Position numbers and translations under genes: made by a program. Of a stretch of 60,740 nt of DNA, positions 35,458-44,019 are shown in pieces. Positions within the stretch are counted from its first letter, which is position 1. Each line of letters starts with the position of its first letter. The DNA lies in the NCBI RefSeq assembly GCF_000717185.1, contig NZ_JNYE01000035.1, positions 1 through 60,740 on the forward strand, in the 5' to 3' direction. The stretch comes from Kitasatospora phosalacinea. Lineage in GTDB: Bacteria > Actinomycetota > Actinomycetes > Streptomycetales > Streptomycetaceae. Below the pieces are notes generated by a model. It had not been told where the DNA came from. It did not search any database and worked only from the letters and a program-made list of their open reading frames with translations.

Positions 35458-37529
35458 CGGGCAGCCGGGCCCTGAACGACCGGCCACTGGGCAGCCGGGC
35501 CCTGGGCAGCCGGGCTCGGAGCCGCCGGGCCCTGGACGGTCGGGCGCAGGACGGCGGCGCCGTGGCGCTCCAGGGTGACGGTGCCGGTGCCGGACTTGCC
35601 GGTCAGCAGGTCCTCCCAGCGGCCGGGCAGGTCGCAACTGACCTGCTGGGGGCCGTGGTTGAGCAGGAACAGCAGGTCGCCGCGGCGGACCGCCTCGACG
35701 CCCGCGGGCAGGTGCTCGGCGGCCGGGCGGATCCCGGCTTCGCGGGCGGCGCGGGTGAGCAGGGCGCGCAGGGCGTCGGGGGCGGGGCGGGTGGAGAGGT
35801 ACCAGGCGGTGCCCTCGCCGTGGGCGTGGCGGGTGACGGCGGGCTGTCCGGCGAGTTCGCCGTCGCGGTAGCGGGCCACGGTCTCGGCCCCCGCGGTCTC
35901 CAACTCCTCGGCCCACAGGGTGCTTTCGAAGGTGTCGCCGTCCGCGGTGGTGCAGTGCAGGGTCTCGTCGGCGTTCAGCGGCCACCACTGGTGGACGGCG
36001 GCGAGGCCGAGGACCTCGCGCAGCCGGGCGTCGACGCCGCCGGGGCGGATCCGGTCCTGGTGGTCGGCGACGCCGGTGAAGTAGCCCGCCACCAGGGTGC
36101 CGCCGGTGCGGACGTAGGCGGCGAGGTTGTCGAGGGCGGCGTCGGTGAGCAGGTACAGCGAGGGGATGACGACGAGGCGGTAGGGCGTCAGGTCGGCGGC
36201 GGGGTGGGCGAGGTCGGTGGTGTGGTTGGCCTCCCACAGGGCGCGGTGCCAGGCGGTGACGTTCTCCTGGTAGTCGAGCAGTTCGGAGGGGCGGCCGGGC
36301 TGTTCGCTCGCCCACCAGGCGTCCCAGTCGTGCAGCAGGGCGGTGTCGGCGGCGACGGGGGTGCCGGAGACGGCGGGGCCGAGCCGGTCGAGGTCGGCGC
36401 CGAGTTCGGTGACCTCGCGGAAGGTGCGGTGGCCGGGGCCGGAGTGCGGGAGCATCGCGGAGTGGAACTTCTCGGCGCCCTGCCGGGACTGGCGCCACTG
36501 GAAGAAGCAGATCGCGTCGGCGCCGCGGGCGACGGCCTGCAGCGACCAGAGCCGGGTCAGGCCGTGCGGCTTGGGGCGGTTGACGGGGCGCCAGTTGACG
36601 GCGCCGGTGGCCTGTTCCATCAGCATCCAGGGGCCGCCGGCCAGCGAGCGGGCGAGGTCCTGGACGAGGGCGCCGTGCTGGGCGCCGAGGGCGTGGTCGG
36701 GGTCGGGGTAGATGTCGAGGGCGACGGCGTCCTGCTGCTTCGCCCAGGCCCAGCCGTCCTGGCCGCGCCAGAACGGCATGTGGTTGGTGGTGACGGGGAT
36801 CGCGGGGCTGTGCCGGGCGACGATGGCGTGCTCGGCGGTGTAGCACTCCAGCAGGGCGTCGGAGGTGAACCGGGCGAAGTCGAGCAGTTGGGCGGGGTTG
36901 CGGATGTACTGGGCCTGGCGGGGCGGCAGGATCTCGTCCCACTCGGCGTAGTGCTGGCTCCAGAAGGCGGTGCCCCAGGCGGAGTTGAGTTCTTCCAGGG
37001 TGCCGTGGCGGTGCTGCAGCCAGCGCCGGAAGTGCGCGGCGGTCTCGTCGCACCAGCAGTGGGTGCCGTACTCGTTGTTGACGTGCCACATGGTGAGCGC
37101 GGGGTGGGCGCCGTAGCGGGCGGCGAGCCGTTCGGTGATCGCGGCGGCGCGGCGGCGGTACTCCGGGGAGGAGGCGCAGAACTGGTTGCGGGAGCCGTAC
37201 CAGACGGTGGTGCCGTTCTCGGCCTGCGGGAGGGTCTCGGGGTGGCGGTGGCCGAGCCACGGGGGTGGGGAGGCGGTGGGGGTGGCCAGCACGACGCCGA
37301 TGCCGTGCGCGTGCAGCAGGTCGAGCAGGCGGTCGAGCCAGTCGAAGTCGTAGGCGCCGGGGGCGGGTTCGAGGCGGGCCCAGGAGAAGACGCCGACGGT
37401 GACGCTGGTGACGCCGGCCTGCCGCATCAGGCGGACGTCCTCCTGCCAGGTCTCCTCGGGCCACTGCTCGGGGTTGTAGTCGCCGCCGTAGAGGATGCGG
37501 CCGCGGGTGGCGTCGTTCAGGTCGGGCAT
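35454..37529 (-). CDS. Glycoside hydrolase family 42 beta-galactosidase
   Basis: A protein of 691 residues. The TIM-barrel part starts RILYGGDYNPEQWPEETWQE. The acid/base Glu153 is in WHVNNEYGTH, and the nucleophile Glu305 is in LMEQATGAVNWRP. The trimerisation domain (about 395-600, PYRLVVIPSLYLLTDAALDN) and C-terminal beta domain follow. The last 25 residues are a Gln/Pro/Ala/Gly repeat (QGPAA), unusual for the family and just before the overlap with GH95. Intracellular. It removes non-reducing beta-galactose (some members act on alpha-L-arabinopyranosides). Confidence 0.95.
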   Translation of the reverse strand: MPDLNDATRGRILYGGDYNPEQWPEETWQEDVRLMRQAGVTSVTVGVFSWARLEPAPGAYDFDWLDRLLDLLHAHGIGVVLATPTASPPPWLGHRHPETLPQAENGTTVWYGSRNQFCASSPEYRRRAAAITERLAARYGAHPALTMWHVNNEYGTHCWCDETAAHFRRWLQHRHGTLEELNSAWGTAFWSQHYAEWDEILPPRQAQYIRNPAQLLDFARFTSDALLECYTAEHAIVARHSPAIPVTTNHMPFWRGQDGWAWAKQQDAVALDIYPDPDHALGAQHGALVQDLARSLAGGPWMLMEQATGAVNWRPVNRPKPHGLTRLWSLQAVARGADAICFFQWRQSRQGAEKFHSAMLPHSGPGHRTFREVTELGADLDRLGPAVSGTPVAADTALLHDWDAWWASEQPGRPSELLDYQENVTAWHRALWEANHTTDLAHPAADLTPYRLVVIPSLYLLTDAALDNLAAYVRTGGTLVAGYFTGVADHQDRIRPGGVDARLREVLGLAAVHQWWPLNADETLHCTTADGDTFESTLWAEELETAGAETVARYRDGELAGQPAVTRHAHGEGTAWYLSTRPAPDALRALLTRAAREAGIRPAAEHLPAGVEAVRRGDLLFLLNHGPQQVSCDLPGRWEDLLTGKSGTGTVTLERHGAAVLRPTVQGPAAPSPAAQGPAAQWPVVQGPAAR

Positions 37530-37546
37530 GGGGGTGTTCCCGTCGT

Positions 37547-39016
37547 TCAGTCGTCCTGGCCGGTGGGCCGGAGTTCGAACCAGTCGAAGTGCGCGGTGCC
37601 GTCGGCGGCGTAGAGGCCGATGACGCGGCCGGTGAAGCCGCCGGCCACCTCGGTGGTGAGGTAGCGGCCGTCCAGGGTGGCGAGCGCGGCGAAGGTGCCG
37701 TCGGGCCGTTCGTGGCCGAGGGCGACGGCGTCGGGGCCGGTGCGCGGGCCGCGCTCGGCGGCGGGGGCGGTCTCGATGCGCAGCACCACGTCGTGGTGCG
37801 GGAGTTCGCGTTCGGCGACGACGGTGGCCTGTCCGCCGAGGTGGCTGCGGACCCGGACGTGGCGGCCGTCGGCCTCGACGGTGTAGGCGTGCTCGTCGTC
37901 GAGGCGGACGGCGAGGCCGCCGGTGCCGTCGGTGGTGTCGAGCCGGGTGCGGGCGCGGACGGCGTGGTGCTGCTGGCGGAGGCCGGTGAAGGTGCCGTCG
38001 AAGTGGCCGTCGCGGGCCTGCAGGGTGAGCCAGCCGGGGCGCCGGTCGGTGGTGACGCGGGCGGCGGGGCGGTCGCGGACGGAGAGCCACTGCGGGGGCA
38101 GCGGGCCGTCGAAGTCCTCGCGGGTCGGCTCGGCCGGCCAGGGGTGCAACGGCCATGGCAGTGCGGGGAGTTCGACGGGCACCTCGGCGATGACGGGCCA
38201 GTCGTCGACCCAGCTGACCGGGGTCAGGTAGGTCTCGCGGCCGAGCGGGTGCCAGCCGGGGGTGCCGCCGCGGGGGCGGACGCCGAGCAGCAGGGCCCAC
38301 CAGCTGCCGTCGGGGCCCTGGACCAGGTCGGCGTGGCCGGTGTTCTGGATCGGGCTGTGGCTTCCGGCGTGGGTGAGCAGCGGGTTGTCGGGGCAGGCCT
38401 CGAAGGGGCCGTCGGGGCGGCGGGAGCGGGCGATCGAGACGCTGTGGGCGCGTTCGGTGCCGCCCTCGGCGATCATCAGGTACCACCAGTCGCCGATCCG
38501 GTACAGGTGCGGGGCCTCGGGGGCCTGCCGGGTGCCGGACCACAGCGGGCGGGGGGCCTCCAGGGCCTTGCCGGTGGCCGGGTCGATCCGCAGCTGGGCG
38601 ACGCCGGCGACGGTGCACCAGCAGGTGCCGTCCTCGTCCCAGGCGAGGTCGGGGTCGATGCCGGGGACGTCGGGCAGCCGGACGGGGGCGGACCAGGGCC
38701 CGGCCGGGTCCTCGGCGGTGACCAGCAGGTTGCCGGTGCCGACCTCGGTGGTGATCAGGTGGAACCGGCCGCCGTGGTGGCGCAGGGTGGGGGCGTAGAC
38801 GCCGCCGGAGGAGGGGGTGCCGGGCGGCAGCGGCAGGTCGGCGAGGGCGTTGCCGACCTGCCGCCAGTGCACCAGGTCGCGGCTGTGCAGGATCGGCACG
38901 CCGGGGTGGTACTCGAAGCTGGAGCAGGCCAGGTAGTAGTCCTCGCCGACCCGGCAGACGCTCGGGTCGGGGTGGAAGCCGGGGACCACCGGGTTGCGGA
39001 GTCGGCTGGCCGTCAC
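37547..39016 (-). CDS. Glycoside hydrolase family 43 (beta-xylosidase/alpha-L-arabinofuranosidase)
   Basis: A protein of 489 residues. The five-bladed propeller has the catalytic base Asp in NPVVPGFHPDPSVCRVGEDY, the pKa-setting Asp in PGIDPDLAWDEDGTCW, and the acid Glu in QAPEAPHLYRIGDWWYLMIA. A C-terminal beta-sandwich (about 305-489, LPPQWLSVRDRPAARVTTD) is typical of the GH43 subfamily that acts on xylo- and arabino-oligosaccharides. GTG at 39016 has the ribosome site GAAGGAGG; this site runs into the TAG stop of the LacI gene, so the two genes are closely coupled. No signal peptide. Confidence 0.93.
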   Translation of the reverse strand: MTASRLRNPVVPGFHPDPSVCRVGEDYYLACSSFEYHPGVPILHSRDLVHWRQVGNALADLPLPPGTPSSGGVYAPTLRHHGGRFHLITTEVGTGNLLVTAEDPAGPWSAPVRLPDVPGIDPDLAWDEDGTCWCTVAGVAQLRIDPATGKALEAPRPLWSGTRQAPEAPHLYRIGDWWYLMIAEGGTERAHSVSIARSRRPDGPFEACPDNPLLTHAGSHSPIQNTGHADLVQGPDGSWWALLLGVRPRGGTPGWHPLGRETYLTPVSWVDDWPVIAEVPVELPALPWPLHPWPAEPTREDFDGPLPPQWLSVRDRPAARVTTDRRPGWLTLQARDGHFDGTFTGLRQQHHAVRARTRLDTTDGTGGLAVRLDDEHAYTVEADGRHVRVRSHLGGQATVVAERELPHHDVVLRIETAPAAERGPRTGPDAVALGHERPDGTFAALATLDGRYLTTEVAGGFTGRVIGLYAADGTAHFDWFELRPTGQDD

Positions 39017-39024
39017 GGGCGGCG

Positions 39025-40071
39025 CTACCTCCTTCGGGCGGGCGGGACGGGGGCGAGCAGCGGGCCGCTGCTCTGGCGGGGGGTCAGGACGGGCGCGAGC
39101 AGGACGAGTTCGTCCTCGGGGTCGGTGCCGCGTTCGGCGGCGGCGATCCGGCGCATCACCTGGTCGACGGCGACCCGGCCGAGTTCCTGGGCGGGTCCGG
39201 TGACGGCGGTCAGGCCGGGGGCGTACTGCTCGGCGAGCTGTTCGGGGCAGAGCGCGACCACCGAGGCGTCCTCGGGGACGGTGCGTCCGCTGGTGGGCAG
39301 CAGTTGCAGCAGCGGGCCGATGGCGTTCTCGTTCTGCACCACGAAGCCGGTGGTGTCGGGGCGGTCGGCGAGGATCCGGGCCAGGGTGCCGGCCGTGGAT
39401 TCGTAGGTGCCCTCGCAGGGGCGGTGGAGGAATCTCAGGCCGCGTTCGAGGGCGCGCTCCCGGAATCCGGTCAGGGTGCGTTCGGCGTAGCCGGCGTGGC
39501 GGTGGTAGACGGCGGGGGCGTAGCCGATGAAGGCGACCTCCCGGTGGCCGAGGTCGGCGAGGTGGTCGGCGCACTGGGCGCCGGCCGCGGCGAAGTCGTG
39601 GTCGACGCAGGACAGGCCGGTGCTGTCGGCGGGCAGGCCGATCATGGAGGCCTGGATGCCCTGTTCGCGCAGGACGGGGATGCGCTCGTCGTCGAGTTCG
39701 ACGTCCATCAGGATGACCCCGTCCGCCAGGCCGCTGGCGGCGACCCGGCGGACCCCGTCGGGGCCTTCGTCGTTGGTGATCAGCAGCACGTCGTAGCCGT
39801 GCTGGCGGGCCGCCATGGTGACCGAGACGGCGATCTCCATCATGATCGGCACGTACACGTCGGTGCGCAGCGGCACGACGAGCGCGATGATGTGGGAGCG
39901 CCGTCCGGCGAGCGCCCGGGCTCCGGCGTTCGGGTGGTAGCCGAGCTCCTCGACGGCGTGCTGGACGCGGCGGCGGGTGGCCTCCGAGATCGAGCGCTTG
40001 CCGCTGAGCACGTAGCTGACGGTGCTGGGCGAGACGCCCGCGTGCCGGGCCACGTCGGCGAGAGTCACCAT
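39025..40071 (-). CDS. LacI-family transcriptional regulator of the sugar locus
   Basis: A protein of 348 residues. The N-terminal HTH and hinge are VTLADVARHAGVSPSTVSYV and RRVQHAVEELGYHPNAGARA, and the periplasmic-binding-like sensor occupies about 65-340. It sits inside the leftward operon between the transport and enzyme genes. The likely binding sites are the two tandem GAAGCGCTTG boxes 3.8 kb away at the operon head and possibly the inverted repeat at 43974-43991. It probably represses both directions until an imported oligosaccharide or sugar binds. Confidence 0.93.
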   Translation of the reverse strand: MVTLADVARHAGVSPSTVSYVLSGKRSISEATRRRVQHAVEELGYHPNAGARALAGRRSHIIALVVPLRTDVYVPIMMEIAVSVTMAARQHGYDVLLITNDEGPDGVRRVAASGLADGVILMDVELDDERIPVLREQGIQASMIGLPADSTGLSCVDHDFAAAGAQCADHLADLGHREVAFIGYAPAVYHRHAGYAERTLTGFRERALERGLRFLHRPCEGTYESTAGTLARILADRPDTTGFVVQNENAIGPLLQLLPTSGRTVPEDASVVALCPEQLAEQYAPGLTAVTGPAQELGRVAVDQVMRRIAAAERGTDPEDELVLLAPVLTPRQSSGPLLAPVPPARRR

Positions 40072-40163
40072 GGGTGCGGTTCCTGCTTTCCTGGTCGGTG
40101 GGGTGTGCGGCCCCGTGCGGCGCCAGACTACTGACGCCGGGTCGTGCGCGGTTCCCGCTGCGG

Positions 40164-41159
40164 TCAGCCCTTGATGGCGCCGGTGAGGACGCCGGTGCGG
40201 AAGTGCTTCTGCATGAAGGGGTAGACCATGAGGAGCGGCACCAGGGTGAGGACGACCACCGCCATCTGGAGGGTGAGCGGTGCGGTCTGCGCGTTGGCCG
40301 CGCCGAAGCCGGAGTTGAGGGACCCGGGCAGGCCGTTGCCGCGGTTGACGTAGGTCAGCAGCACGTACTGCAGCGGCCACTTCTCGGCCGAGGTCGGCAT
40401 GTAGAGCATCACGTTGAAGAACGAGTTCCAGTAGCCGACCGCGTAGAACAGGGCGATCACCGCGGTGACGGCCCGGGAGGTGGGCAGCACCACGGACCAC
40501 AGGATCCGCCAGTCGCCGGCGCCGTCGAGCCGGGCGGCGTCGATCAGGTCGGCGGAGGTGGTGGAGTAGAACGAGCGCAGCACCAGGATGTTGAACACCG
40601 AGACGGCACTGGGCAGGATCAGCGCCCACCACTGGTCGTAGCCGCCGAGGCCGGTGACCACCAGGAAGGTCGGGATCAGGCCGCCGCTGACGAACATGGT
40701 GACGATCAGCAGGGTCAGGATCGGGCGGTGCGCGAAGGACTCGGAGCGGGAGAGGCCGTAGGCCGCCGTCACCGAGACGATCATGGACACCAGGGTTCCG
40801 ACGATGGTGATCGCGAAGCTGACCATCAGGGCGGTGCGGACGGTGCCGTCGCTGAGCATCTGCTGGTAGGCGTCGAAGGTGACGCCGTCGGGCCAGATCA
40901 CCAGCCCGCCGGCCCGGTTGACGGCGCCGGGGGTGGAGATGCTGGTCAGTCCGATGATCCAGAGCGGGACGGCGACGGCGGCGATCACGCCGGCCAGGGT
41001 GAGGCCCTTGGCGCCCTGGCCGATGACGGTGGGCGGCTCTTCCCAGGGGGCCCGCCCGGCCCGGGCGCGGGGGCGGCCGGTCCGGGCCGGGCGGGGCTTG
41101 GCCGCGGCGGTCGCCGTCGTCGCGGCGTCCTCGCGGACGGTGGTGGGTGTCTGGCTCAT
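40164..41159 (-). CDS. Carbohydrate ABC-transporter permease 2 (YtcP-like)
   Basis: A protein of 331 residues. A charged N-terminal tail of about 55 residues (PRPARTGRPRARAGRAPWEE) precedes six membrane spans. The permease EAA-like loop is LIDAARLDGAGDWRILWSVV followed by LPTSRAVTAVI, and the C-terminus is QKHFRTGVLTGAIKG, as in the YtcP branch of CUT1 permeases. Its ATG overlaps the stop of permease 1 (ATGA). Forms the channel with permease 1 for the imported oligosaccharide. Confidence 0.92.
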   Translation of the reverse strand: MSQTPTTVREDAATTATAAAKPRPARTGRPRARAGRAPWEEPPTVIGQGAKGLTLAGVIAAVAVPLWIIGLTSISTPGAVNRAGGLVIWPDGVTFDAYQQMLSDGTVRTALMVSFAITIVGTLVSMIVSVTAAYGLSRSESFAHRPILTLLIVTMFVSGGLIPTFLVVTGLGGYDQWWALILPSAVSVFNILVLRSFYSTTSADLIDAARLDGAGDWRILWSVVLPTSRAVTAVIALFYAVGYWNSFFNVMLYMPTSAEKWPLQYVLLTYVNRGNGLPGSLNSGFGAANAQTAPLTLQMAVVVLTLVPLLMVYPFMQKHFRTGVLTGAIKG

Positions 41160-42121
41160 CTGCGGTACAACCCGTCCTCGCCGAAGGCGTGTGCCAGCTT
41201 GTTGGCGCCCCAGATCAGCAGCAGCGAGATGACGCTCTTGAAGAGGCCGGCCGCGGCGCCGAAGCTGTAGTTGCCGGTGGCGATGCCGTAGTAGAAGGAG
41301 AAGGTGTCGAGTACGTCGGCGGCTTCGTGGCCGACCGCCTGGCGTTGGATCAGGAACTGCTCGAAGCCCACGGTCAGGGCGTTGCCCAGGCGCAGCACCA
41401 GCATCAGCACGATCACGCCGCGCAGGCCGGGCAGGGTGATGTGCCACATCCGGCGCCAGCGTCCGGCGCCGTCGACGGCGGCCGCCTCGTACAGGTCGGT
41501 GTTGACGGCGGCCAGGGCGGCGAGGAAGACGATGATGCCCCAGCCGGCTTCCTTCCAGATCGCCTGCGAGGTGACCAGGAGGGCGAAGGTGTGCGGGTTG
41601 GTGGTGATGTCCCAGGGGGCGATGTCGTTCTGCCGCAGGAAGTGGTTGAGGACTCCCGCGCCGCCGAACATCTGCTGGAAGATCGTGATGGTCAGCACCC
41701 AGGAGAAGAAGTGCGGCAGGTAGACCACGGACTGGATGAAGTTGCGCAGCCGTTCGCTGAGCACCGTGTTGAGCAGTAGGGCCAGCGCGATCGGAACGGG
41801 GAAGAACAGCACCAGCTGGACCAGGCTGAGCCAGAGGGTGTTCTTCAGCGCCCCCCAGAACAGCGGGTCGTGGAAGAGCTGCTGGAACTGCGCGAGGCCG
41901 GCCCACTCGCTGTCGCGCACGCCGATCAGCGGGTCGTAGTACTGGAACGCAGTGACCAGGCCGAACAGCGGCGCGTAGTTGAAGATCAGCAGCAGGACCA
42001 CGGCCGGGACGGTCATCAGCAGCAGCGTCCTGTCCCGCCGCAGCCTGACCCGCCAGTTCAGCCGGACGGCACCGTTCTTCCGGGTGGTGCTCTTGCCCCG
42101 CTCCGATCGCGCCGTGCTCAC
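41156..42121 (-). CDS. Carbohydrate ABC-transporter permease 1 (LplB-like)
   Basis: A protein of 321 residues with six membrane spans. Family features are RDRTLLLMTVPAVVLLLIFN, YAPLFGLVTAFQYYDPLIGV and the EAA loop LYEAAAVDGAGRWRRMWHIT followed by LPGLRGVIVLM. It belongs to the LplB type seen with large lipoprotein binding proteins. The GTG overlaps the binding-protein stop (GTGA). No ATPase gene is in the locus; Streptomyces CUT1 systems of this kind commonly use the shared ATPase MsiK, which is inferred here. Confidence 0.92.
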   Translation of the reverse strand: MSTARSERGKSTTRKNGAVRLNWRVRLRRDRTLLLMTVPAVVLLLIFNYAPLFGLVTAFQYYDPLIGVRDSEWAGLAQFQQLFHDPLFWGALKNTLWLSLVQLVLFFPVPIALALLLNTVLSERLRNFIQSVVYLPHFFSWVLTITIFQQMFGGAGVLNHFLRQNDIAPWDITTNPHTFALLVTSQAIWKEAGWGIIVFLAALAAVNTDLYEAAAVDGAGRWRRMWHITLPGLRGVIVLMLVLRLGNALTVGFEQFLIQRQAVGHEAADVLDTFSFYYGIATGNYSFGAAAGLFKSVISLLLIWGANKLAHAFGEDGLYRR

Positions 42122-43800
42122 TGACCCGTTCCGTACTTGCTCAGGACGTTGTCGGTCATCCACTGCTTGAGGCGGTCGCCGCCGCCGGACTTCCAGGTCG
42201 AGATGGCGGCCTGGACGTCGGAGACCTTCTTCTTGCCGTGGTAGCAGTCCTTGATGGTGTCCTCGACGGCCTGCCCGGCGTCGGCGGTCGCGATGTTCTG
42301 CGGCATCGAGATGTTCATGTTCCAGAACAGCGGCTTGTAGAGGTACTTGACGTTCGCGGCCTGGAAGGCGGCGATGTCCTTGGTGACCTGGTCGGCGCCG
42401 GGGTTGGAGATCACCGAGGAGCAGGTGGCCAGGAACGGGTAGGTCTGCGCCTGGACGTCCTTCTTGCCCTCGTCGTTGAAGGTCGGCACGCCGTTGACCC
42501 GGGTGTGGTGGGTGCCCTCGACGCCGAAGTTGACCATCGTGTACTCGGCGGAGCCATACGGCGCGGCCAGGTAGTTGGCGACGGCGAGGAGCTCCTCGAT
42601 CTGCTCGGGCTTCAGCTTGGCGTTGAGGTAGCTCATCATGCTGGTGGAGGAGCCCATGAACAGCTTGGGCGTGGCGCCGGCCTTGGCGGTGAGGAAGTCG
42701 AAGGAGCCGCGGCGGTAGCCGGGGGTCGCGGCGGTGCCGGAGAGGTTGTCGGCGAGGTTCCAGGCGCCGGTGCCGCCGCCCTGGATGACGGTCTTGCCCG
42801 CGTAGAAGCGGGTGTTGGCGTCGGCGTTGTTGCCCGCGATCGCGTCGGGGTGCAGGTAGCCGGAGGTGGCGAGCTTGTAGTGCCAGTCGAGGGCTTCCAG
42901 CAGCTCCGGGGTCTCGTACTTGTGGACGAGCTTGCCGTCGACGAGCTTCCACTTGTTGGGGACGTCGAAGAACGGGAAGAGGTAGGTCCACACGTCGTCG
43001 AAGGCCCAGGTGCCGGCCTTCTCGTCGGTGAACTCCTTGCCCAGGTTCATCAGGTCGTCGAGGGTCTTGACCTGGTCCGCGGTGATCCCCTTGGCCTCGA
43101 AGAGGTCACGGCGGTAGAAGGTGGTGCCCGCGATGGAGAAGCCGGTGGAGAAGGAGGGGAGGCCGTAGAGCTTGTCGCCCCAGATGCCCGCCTGCCAGGC
43201 GCCGGTGGGGATGGCGGCCAGGTTCGGGTACTTGTTGACCTTGTCGCCGGCCAGGTAGGGGGTGAGGTCGGCGAACTGGGTGGCGGCGAGCTCTCCGACG
43301 TTGAAGTTCGGGTTCCACCAGGTCGGGAGCTGGATCCAGTCCGGCAGCTTCTTGGCCGCGGTCATGGTGGGGATGATCGTGTCGTAGTTGTTGCCGTCGG
43401 CCGGCTTCATCTCGATGGTGGTGCCGAGGGCCTTGTTCATCGCGGCGTAGAACGAGTTGTCCGAGGGCGGGACGGTGCCCCACAGCGGGGTGACGGCCGT
43501 GTACTTGCCGCCCTTGCCGGGCGCGCCGGTGACGGTGGCGACCGGGCTGGCCGGGTAGGTGAGGAACCCGGGGTCGGTGACCGCGCCGTCCGCGCCGGAG
43601 ACCGAGGGGATGTCCGGCTTCACCGAGGTGCTGGAGGCGAAGGCCGGCAGGGCCGACTTGACGCCGTCGGCGGAGTTGGCGCCGGTCTTGTGCTTCGAGC
43701 CGCCGCCCCCGCAGGCGGCCAGCAGGGGGGTCATCACTGCGGCTCCGGCGACGGAGACGGCGGCGGTGACGAAGGATCTGCGGTTCAGCTCGGTTCTCAT
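42118..43800 (-). CDS. Sugar-binding lipoprotein of the ABC importer
   Basis: A protein of 560 residues. The signal region has a twin-arginine (NRRSFVTAA) followed by a hydrophobic core and the lipobox LLAACGGG, so it is a Tat-type lipoprotein with the lipidated Cys near residue 30. The mature domain is the large LplA/YtcQ-like solute-binding fold (for example KLPDWIQLPTWWNPNFNVGE, FGVEGTHHTRVNG). It captures the oligosaccharide outside the membrane and heads the leftward operon. Two tandem LacI-type boxes lie 38-69 bp upstream of the ATG. Confidence 0.93.
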   Translation of the reverse strand: MRTELNRRSFVTAAVSVAGAAVMTPLLAACGGGGSKHKTGANSADGVKSALPAFASSTSVKPDIPSVSGADGAVTDPGFLTYPASPVATVTGAPGKGGKYTAVTPLWGTVPPSDNSFYAAMNKALGTTIEMKPADGNNYDTIIPTMTAAKKLPDWIQLPTWWNPNFNVGELAATQFADLTPYLAGDKVNKYPNLAAIPTGAWQAGIWGDKLYGLPSFSTGFSIAGTTFYRRDLFEAKGITADQVKTLDDLMNLGKEFTDEKAGTWAFDDVWTYLFPFFDVPNKWKLVDGKLVHKYETPELLEALDWHYKLATSGYLHPDAIAGNNADANTRFYAGKTVIQGGGTGAWNLADNLSGTAATPGYRRGSFDFLTAKAGATPKLFMGSSTSMMSYLNAKLKPEQIEELLAVANYLAAPYGSAEYTMVNFGVEGTHHTRVNGVPTFNDEGKKDVQAQTYPFLATCSSVISNPGADQVTKDIAAFQAANVKYLYKPLFWNMNISMPQNIATADAGQAVEDTIKDCYHGKKKVSDVQAAISTWKSGGGDRLKQWMTDNVLSKYGTGQ

Positions 43801-43837
43801 GGTGGGGAGGCCCTTCCGCGGCGCCCTGCACGGGGCG

Positions 43838-43869
43838 CTGTCGAAGCGCTTGACTGTCGAAGCGCTTGA
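43838..43869. promoter_or_regulatory. Two tandem LacI-type operators
   Basis: Exact direct repeat of a 16-bp unit, CTGTCGAAGCGCTTGA, at 43838-43853 and 43854-43869. Each has the AAGCGCTT core characteristic of LacI-family sites. Both lie just downstream of the predicted start point of the leftward operon, a good position for a road-block repressor. Confidence 0.8.
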
Positions 43870-43879
43870 TGTTGCGGCG

Positions 43880-43908
43880 ACACTAACGACACGTTTCCGG
43901 TTAGACAA
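43880..43908 (-). promoter_or_regulatory. Promoter of the leftward sugar operon
   Basis: On the minus strand TTGTCT (43903-43908), 17-bp spacer, TAGTGT (43880-43885). Both are near the housekeeping sigma consensus. Start is expected near 43873, immediately before the operator pair. Confidence 0.65.
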
Positions 43909-43947
43909 GTGCCTGGACAAATTCGTTTTCCCCATGGCTAGCGGGAG

Positions 43948-43976
43948 TTGACACACCCGTCGCTTCGTGTCAGCGT
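43948..43976 (+). promoter_or_regulatory. Promoter of the GH3 gene
   Basis: A perfect TTGACA -35 (43948-43953) with a 17-bp spacer to CAGCGT (43971-43976). The -10 is weak and overlaps the inverted repeat at 43974-43991. Confidence 0.5.
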
Positions 43977-43991
43977 CGATTCGCTTCGACG
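43974..43991. promoter_or_regulatory. Operator candidate in the GH3 promoter
   Basis: CGTCGA-TTCGCT-TCGACG, perfect 6-bp arms around a six-base centre, placed at the predicted start of GH3 transcription. The centre differs from AAGCGCTT, so it may be a weaker LacI site or a different regulator's site. Confidence 0.5.
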
Positions 43992-44019
43992 ACCGACCGC
44001 ACCGCACCATCATCCTGGG

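Noticed and set aside
43948..44019. TTG at 43948 as start of the GH3 gene
   Set aside because: This TTG is part of the perfect TTGACA -35 box, and the extra residues do not look like GH3. The GTG at 44020 is preferred.
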